Source of the DNA: Branchiostoma floridae
Lineage: Eukaryota; Chordata; Leptocardii; Amphioxiformes; Branchiostomatidae
Assembly (NCBI RefSeq): GCF_000003815.2
Contig: NC_049988.1
Span: 16,405,808-16,467,807 of the forward strand
Direction: 5' to 3'
Length of the DNA stretch: 62,000 nt
Position 1 is the first letter of the stretch. Every line of letters begins with the position of its first letter. Both the position numbers and the translations under genes were made by a program. This document shows, piece after piece, positions 56,750-62,000 of this stretch. The notes under the pieces were generated by a model. The model was not told where the DNA came from and did no database searches. It saw only the letters and a list, made by a program, of their open reading frames with translations.

Positions 56750-57560
56750 CCTCTCACTTGTTGAATTATTTTCGGTACGTTGATCTAAATATGGAAAGTA
56801 AACCATATTACCATCTCCTACATTGTATACTCCCCGTGGGGTACGTCAACAACCCAGTTGGGGAACTGAACAATTTCCTGATGGTACAAATTCTGCCCGT
56901 TAACCCAAATGAAGAAAGTAAACCATGTTACCATTTTCTACATTGTATTGGGGTATGTCTACACCCTGTTGTAGATCTGAACAATTTCCTTAATGTAACA
57001 AATTCTACCCGTTGATCAAAATAAGGAAAGTAAACCATGTTCCCATTTCCCACATGGTATACTCCCCGTGGGTATGTCTGCAACCCTGTTGCAGAACGGA
57101 ACATTTTCGTTAATGGTACAAATTCTACCCGTTGATCAAAATGAGGAAAGTAAACCATGTTCCCATTTCCCACATGGTATACTCCCAGTGTAAATGTCTA
57201 TAACCCTGTTGAAGAATTGAACAATTTCTTTAATGGTTCAAATTCAGGAACGTAAAGCATATCACATCGATGAAAGTTAGACATCCAGTTAATCAGATAT
57301 GCCAAAAAGCAGTTACTCAAGCAACTGGATATGATTTTGGATTCACTAGTTTTCGTCTGTGACACTGAAGAGATCTTGTTGGAGAGGTAAGAGAAGTCAA
57401 GACTATGTTGACCACAATTGACCGTTTCCAACATTATATCCAGTTGCCTGAGTAAGTGCTTTTTGGCATAAACCATGTTACCATTCCCACATAATTTGTA
57501 TATTCCCCATAGGGTATGTCTGCAACCCTGAACAATCTTCTTAATGGTACAAATCCTACC
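56750..57560. repeat. Tandem array, ~120-bp unit, with an inserted MITE
   Basis: GAAAGTAAACCAT recurs near 56798, 56918, 57030 and 57150 with TGGTACAAATTCTACCCGTT and TATACTCCCCGTGGG. A further unit follows the element at 57299-57469. Confidence 0.85.
57299..57469. mobile_element. TATGCCAAAAAGC MITE, complete
   Basis: ATGCCAAAAAGCAGTTACTC and GTAAGTGCTTTTTGGCAT are inverted ends. The repeat continues inward as GCAACTGGATAT/ATATCCAGTTGC. TA flanks both ends. It interrupts the ~120-bp array. Confidence 0.8.
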
Positions 57561-57762
57561 CAGTAGGTACCAGGAGACATACAAAGAATCAATGCGGTAC
57601 TTATACCCACCAGTCACATCGGCGGGCAGAGCAATTAGTAAGTCAGGGGTAATCGATGGACGGTTAAGGAGGACATCCGGGGAAATTGATTCTCGTTTCT
57701 TGCAAATCCGTCGCTGCCTCTCGTGGCACGCACCGCTGACTTGTACAGATCGTTCGTACGGG

Positions 57763-57815
57763 AAGACGTCTCATCTGCATTTATCTTTATCTGTATCTGT
57801 CTGTCTATTTGTCTA

Positions 57816-57874
<59 letters not shown>

Positions 57875-57947
57875 ACAGACAACACGCGCACACACACGCA
57901 CGCACGCACGCACACACACACCAGCACAAGCACACGCACACACACGC

Positions 57948-57985
<38 letters not shown>

Positions 57986-58148
57986 ACACACAGGCACACA
58001 CACACAGGCACACACAAACTCACACATGTCATATATTTGCCATCAGAAGACGTCTCATCTGCATCTATCTGTATCTGTCTGTCTATTTATCAATACATCT
58101 TTCTCTCTCTCTTTCTCTCTCTCTCTTTCTTTACACACACACACACAC

Positions 58149-58222
<74 letters not shown>
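57763..58222 (+). repeat. Duplicated compound microsatellite
   Basis: Two blocks, each starting GAAGACGTCTCATCTGCAT, then TATCTGTATCTGTCTGTC, then (CT)n and (AC)n. The first spans about 57763-58020, the second about 58045-58222. Long open frames in all directions here are low-complexity artefacts. Confidence 0.95.
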
Positions 58223-59206
58223 GATATATGTGCCAAATCTGAATTGTCCTGCGGCACTTTGGCGGCCTCGCTGCGTCCTACATTAGATCTGTGTAACCCC
58301 TAAGCTTCAGTGAGATAATCGTCTCCAGACACTAGACAAAGCCGAGCCTATAAGACAAAGCCCAGCTTGGGGCACCAAGCATAATGAAAGTGAAGGACGT
58401 ACCCTTAGCCTTTACTTCATAATTTGGTAGTGCATTTCGCTCTTTATAGCTCTAGGAAAAGTAACTACTTCTGAAAGTTTCTCTTTGGTTCTGAGATGTT
58501 TTTCATGATACAGCAAGTTAGGCGTCGAATAGAAATTAAGATCTGAATAGCTTACTTTTTCTCCCGTACAGCGAGGGTGTTTTCTTCAGTAGAAAAGATT
58601 GATGAATCTATTATAATCACAGACTCTTAGTCTGGTCACACCTCAAGCTGTTAACTGTCCGTAACATCACACCCTTATCTGCCTGACCATTGCTGGGCTG
58701 CCATTGGCTCCCTGATAGTGTTGATGGATTGACGTTGACTGGCCACACATACATATCATCAATTGCAGTTGCCTGTGGGCTCTGATAATATTGACACTTC
58801 GATAGTTGCCGGGCTTTTGACGCCGGGATGTTGGCGTGATTTGACTTAATGTTTTGATTTCTTCAGCACACTGTTAGCACAAACTATTACAAATGAAAAA
58901 AAAAATTATATGAAGCCTATGAATTAATCCTTTACTTTAAAAAAAAGATTTAGGCCGTAATGATCCGACAAATATTGCTTTACAAGGTAAACCTAGAATG
59001 CACAAGAAAGTAAAGTACAAGAATTGCAGTATACTGCCGTTAGTTTTAAAAAACGGATGAACTGAAGAAAATGATGTAACGTGTTTCATGCAGAACAAAA
59101 ATCTATTAAACATATGCCTTGTGTAACAAACAATGCGAATGATCGCTATTCTGAGTAGAGCGTATTATAGACGAACCTTTGTTACGCAACATGTAAGATA
59201 CTTTCA

Positions 59207-59663
59207 GGGCATCCGCAGGTGTCAATATACAGCCTCTAAACAATGGTTCCCTATACAAAAAAGAGGAGAAAAAACTGTTAATAACTCAACTTTCTGACGT
59301 TACTGGCACACAAACATACCCTCATATGAAAGCCCGACATCCCAGCTATCCAAAAAACACATTTCACCAAGTATCTAACAGCACAAACTTCCGGTAAACT
59401 GAAAAATTGACCCCTGACCTCAAAACCGCACCACAACCCAGTGAGGAGGCCATGTATTAGGACAAAAAAGTCCCAACTTTATACCCCCCACAACCACAAA
59501 AACTCAGATTTTTGGTCCAAATCAGAAAGTAGAAACACTCCCCTGTCACACCCACCTCAAAACTGCCAGGATTTCTACCCATTTGACCAGAAAAAAATCT
59601 TGAAGTTTTAGACCCTGTACTATATTCGATCAATTTGCATGGCGGATTGACCTGCGGATCCCC
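59207..59663. mobile_element. Possible MITE with ATCCGCAGGT ends
   Basis: GGGCATCCGCAGGTGTCAAT at the left and ATTGACCTGCGGATCCCC at the right are imperfect inverted ends of a 457-bp segment without coding signs. Confidence 0.5.
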
Positions 59664-59768
59664 TTCATACTTTTCCATACTGCGGTTGGCATAAAGTGCA
59701 CACGTTTATAACACTGATTCACTTATATCCAAGGGTAACCTATATCCGTTGTTGGTAAGAAAAAAAAA

Positions 59769-59873
59769 ACATATTTAGGTACATGAAGTCGACGGACGGT
59801 GGTTTCAAATCAGAACATTTTGAAAAATTGCCAATTTGAAACCACTGTCAGCAGACTTGATACCCCTAAATGT
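59769..59873. mobile_element. Short inverted-repeat element
   Basis: ACATATTTAGGTACATGAAG and GGTGGTTTCAAAT pair with ATTTGAAACCACTGTC and GATACCCCTAAATGTGC. The arms are about 43 bp and imperfect, flanked by A- and T-runs. Confidence 0.6.
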
Positions 59874-60330
59874 GCTGTTTTTAAAGACAATGGATAAAGG
59901 TCACCCCACGGATAAAGGTGAACTAGCGTTATATCAATTTTGAAAGTTTGTTTTCCTCGTGCTCAAAAGGGATTCTGCGTGTAGGCGTGCGATTGATTCG
60001 CCCACTGATGATGACAAAGTGAGAACATGGCAAGTCAAGGACAACGTAGTTGGCTGAACAAAAGACTTCAACCTGTTGTAATCCCGCAATAACTCCTTCT
60101 AGTGCGTGCACGGACACGAAATGACCGGTGGCGACTCAATGATAACGTAGTAAGCTTATCAATTGTTCACGGATGGTAGTTTTAATAGACCAATCCATCT
60201 TCCTTTCTAAGTAACGACGAAGAAACACTTTGGCCATCCGTCGCCTTGTCAAATCGCCTATCTTCGCTGCCCATAAATAATTTTCTATGCGCTCACAAGA
60301 GGGGAGTAGTATATAAAGCAGCTCATTTAA

Positions 60331-60735
60331 AGGCTTAGGTCACATTTCAAAACCGGGGTCCTGCCGGAAGAAACAAAAATCAAAAATCAGAATGGATACT
60401 TAGAAATACACACATATCATGCCCATGGATCTTATTTTGACATTTTGTACATTTTGATGTCCTTCATATCATTCTTTTCGCTCCCGAAAGCTGCCCGTCC
60501 GGGGCCCGGTTTGGAAATGCGCCTAAGGCCTAGATCACATTTCCTAACCGGTGCCCGCCCGGGCTGTTTGCGGAAACGAAAAATTCAAGTTTATGCCAAT
60601 AAATATGCACAATGTATGCTGTTGAATTATTTTCGGTCCGTTTTGTGTTGTTGTTGTCTTTTATATCCTACTTATCGTTCCCGAAAGCTGCTCGGCCGGG
60701 CCCCTTTGTGGAAATGTGACCTTAGCCTAAGCCAG
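60331..60735. mobile_element. Two CTTAGGTC-ended MITEs in tandem
   Basis: The first copy (about 60331-60535) starts GGCTTAGGTCACATTTCAAA and ends GGAAATGCGCCTAAGGCC. The second starts within about ten bases (CCTAGATCACATTTCC) and ends GTGGAAATGTGACCTTAGCC. Both have CGGAAACGAAAAA-type and TCCCGAAAGCTGC blocks. Confidence 0.65.
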
Positions 60736-61609
60736 CGCCAGGAATATGAATACTCTGTTGTGTCTCTGTGGATTCCTGGAATCGACCATGGTTAGCATGA
60801 CTAAAAATCACACTCAGATCAGCCTTTCCACTGTCTCCTATAGCTAGTTAAGCTAGAAAGTTGGAGCCAGCATTATCTTAATCTTGTTGCTTTATGCACA
60901 TGTGCTAACATTGACCCTTTATTGAGTATCTGATAACTGTCTATTACCATGGTGTTAGATGCGGTGATGACCATGTTCTTTAGTCACCGAGATTCCTGAG
61001 CTCCTATTGGATTAGATTTCATAGTGCTTAAGAATCTGTAGCTTCTATTGATTTTTTTTAATGGTACTTGCTCTTTCGAGTTATATGTTAATTAATTTAT
61101 TAAAAGGTGGCAAGGAGAAACCAAGAGGCCTCTCACAGCGAGAGATTGTATAACAAACGTTACGTCCATGTGAAGTAGATTGGACGCGTTCCTCAAGCTA
61201 CGTACCGACATCTTTTGCACCACAGTCGTCCCTCAGTAAGACATCTAGAGCCGCTAAGTTCAAATGTAAGAACCAGTATTCAGCCCGTTACCAATACAAC
61301 TTCTTCTGTAGTTAGAGGCTTACTGACACGAATACAGGCTACGTCATTGGTCATTGATGAGCATGGCTGGTCAGAATAGAAGGTGATGTTTCACCATAAA
61401 CCTATCAGCAATGTCGATCTGTGACCATCACCATTGACAGTATGGCATTCCACTCCAGAAGCGAAATACTTTTAATACATGATATTGTTTTGAAGACAAA
61501 TGCACCCAACTATTCGCAAAGTTACCTTATTTGTCTTTCTGACAATAATCCTTTTCTAAATCCAGGTACCCCTATACGGACTGTTTCTTATGTACTGAGC
61601 CGTGTACGA

Positions 61610-62000
61610 TTTTGCGACTTCTGTCATACTTTCTTGCTAACAGAAGTCGGGATAAGCTTGACAAAGCAGTCAAGGGACTATCACAGATTTATAGGGAAAT
61701 ACAAAAAAGTTTGAAGATTATATACCATATTCATCAGACTTCTGTTACATTTTCTCACTTAGTCTAACAGAAGTCGGGATAAGCTTGACAAAGCAGTCAA
61801 GGGACTATCACAGATTTATAGGGAACTACAAAAAAGTTTCAAGACTACTAGTATATATCATCTTCATCAGTCGACTTTCGTCACGTTTTCTCACTAACAC
61901 AAGTAGTCGGCATAAGCTTGACAAAGCAGTCAAGTGACTATCACAGATTTATAGGGAAATACACAAAAGTTTCAAGACTACTAGTATATATCATCTTCAT
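61610..62000 (+). repeat. Tandem array, ~130-bp unit, cut by the right edge
   Basis: GACAAAGCAGTCAAG recurs at 61660, 61787 and 61920 together with ACTATCACAGATTTATAGGG and AAAAAGTTTGAAGA/AAAGTTTCAAGACTA. Three units are visible. Each opens with a GACTTCTGTTA-...-TAACAGAAGTC inverted pair, clearest in units one and two. Confidence 0.85.

Noticed and set aside
57544-58303. Several long open frames in the microsatellite region
   Set aside because: They are CT and AC dinucleotide tracts read in every frame, giving Ser-Leu and His-Thr runs; this is not coding evidence.

Overview
This window is animal nuclear DNA: genes split by GT-AG introns, SINEs derived from tRNA, decayed LINEs and many short inverted-repeat (MITE-like) elements. 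The two genes are closest to deuterostome proteins. Together with the repeat mix, this makes an invertebrate deuterostome likely, with a cephalochordate (amphioxus) the best guess. The species was not proven from the sequence.

Left part (1-15.6 kb): two housekeeping genes stand head to head. On the minus strand, 474-6393, lies MINDY3 (FAM188A), a deubiquitinase specific for Lys48-linked ubiquitin. Seven coding exons are in the window and the 3' half runs off the left edge. On the plus strand, 6922-15577, lies a complete 16-exon LCMT2/TYW4 gene of 696 codons. It encodes the methyltransferase-Kelch protein that finishes wybutosine on tRNA-Phe. Their start codons are 528 bp apart, so they probably share one bidirectional promoter, and YY1-like boxes sit at both ends of it. 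Their introns hold SINEs, a piggyBac-like MITE, a MITE nested inside another MITE, a duplicated MINDY3 exon, and a tandem pair of CpG/ATGGCGGC blocks.

Right part (15.6-62 kb): I found no convincing host gene. This part is made of tandem arrays, MITEs, SINEs and decayed retroelements. The arrays are at 23.0-24.8 kb (~190 bp unit), 29.1-32.5 kb (~300-340 bp), 41.2-43.3 kb (~540 bp), 50.9-52.9 kb (~75 and ~450 bp), 56.8-57.5 kb (~120 bp), 57.8-58.2 kb (microsatellites) and 61.6-62.0 kb (~130 bp). MITEs of several families often have visible target-site duplications. Retroelement remnants include a Ty3/Gypsy integrase scrap at 22.2 kb and LINE 3' ends at 26.6, 32.6, 37.6, 43.4, 49.4 and 51.2 kb.

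The points most worth a second look are: the ~540-bp triplication carrying an exon-like reading frame; the recurring GTGATAG/CTATCAC stem-loops at 50.9-52.6 kb; the array whose every unit carries AGGTCA half-sites; the duplicated MINDY3 exon with a stop; and a GC-AG intron in LCMT2. I saw no evidence of a wholly new multi-gene system. All functional statements outside the two genes are inference.
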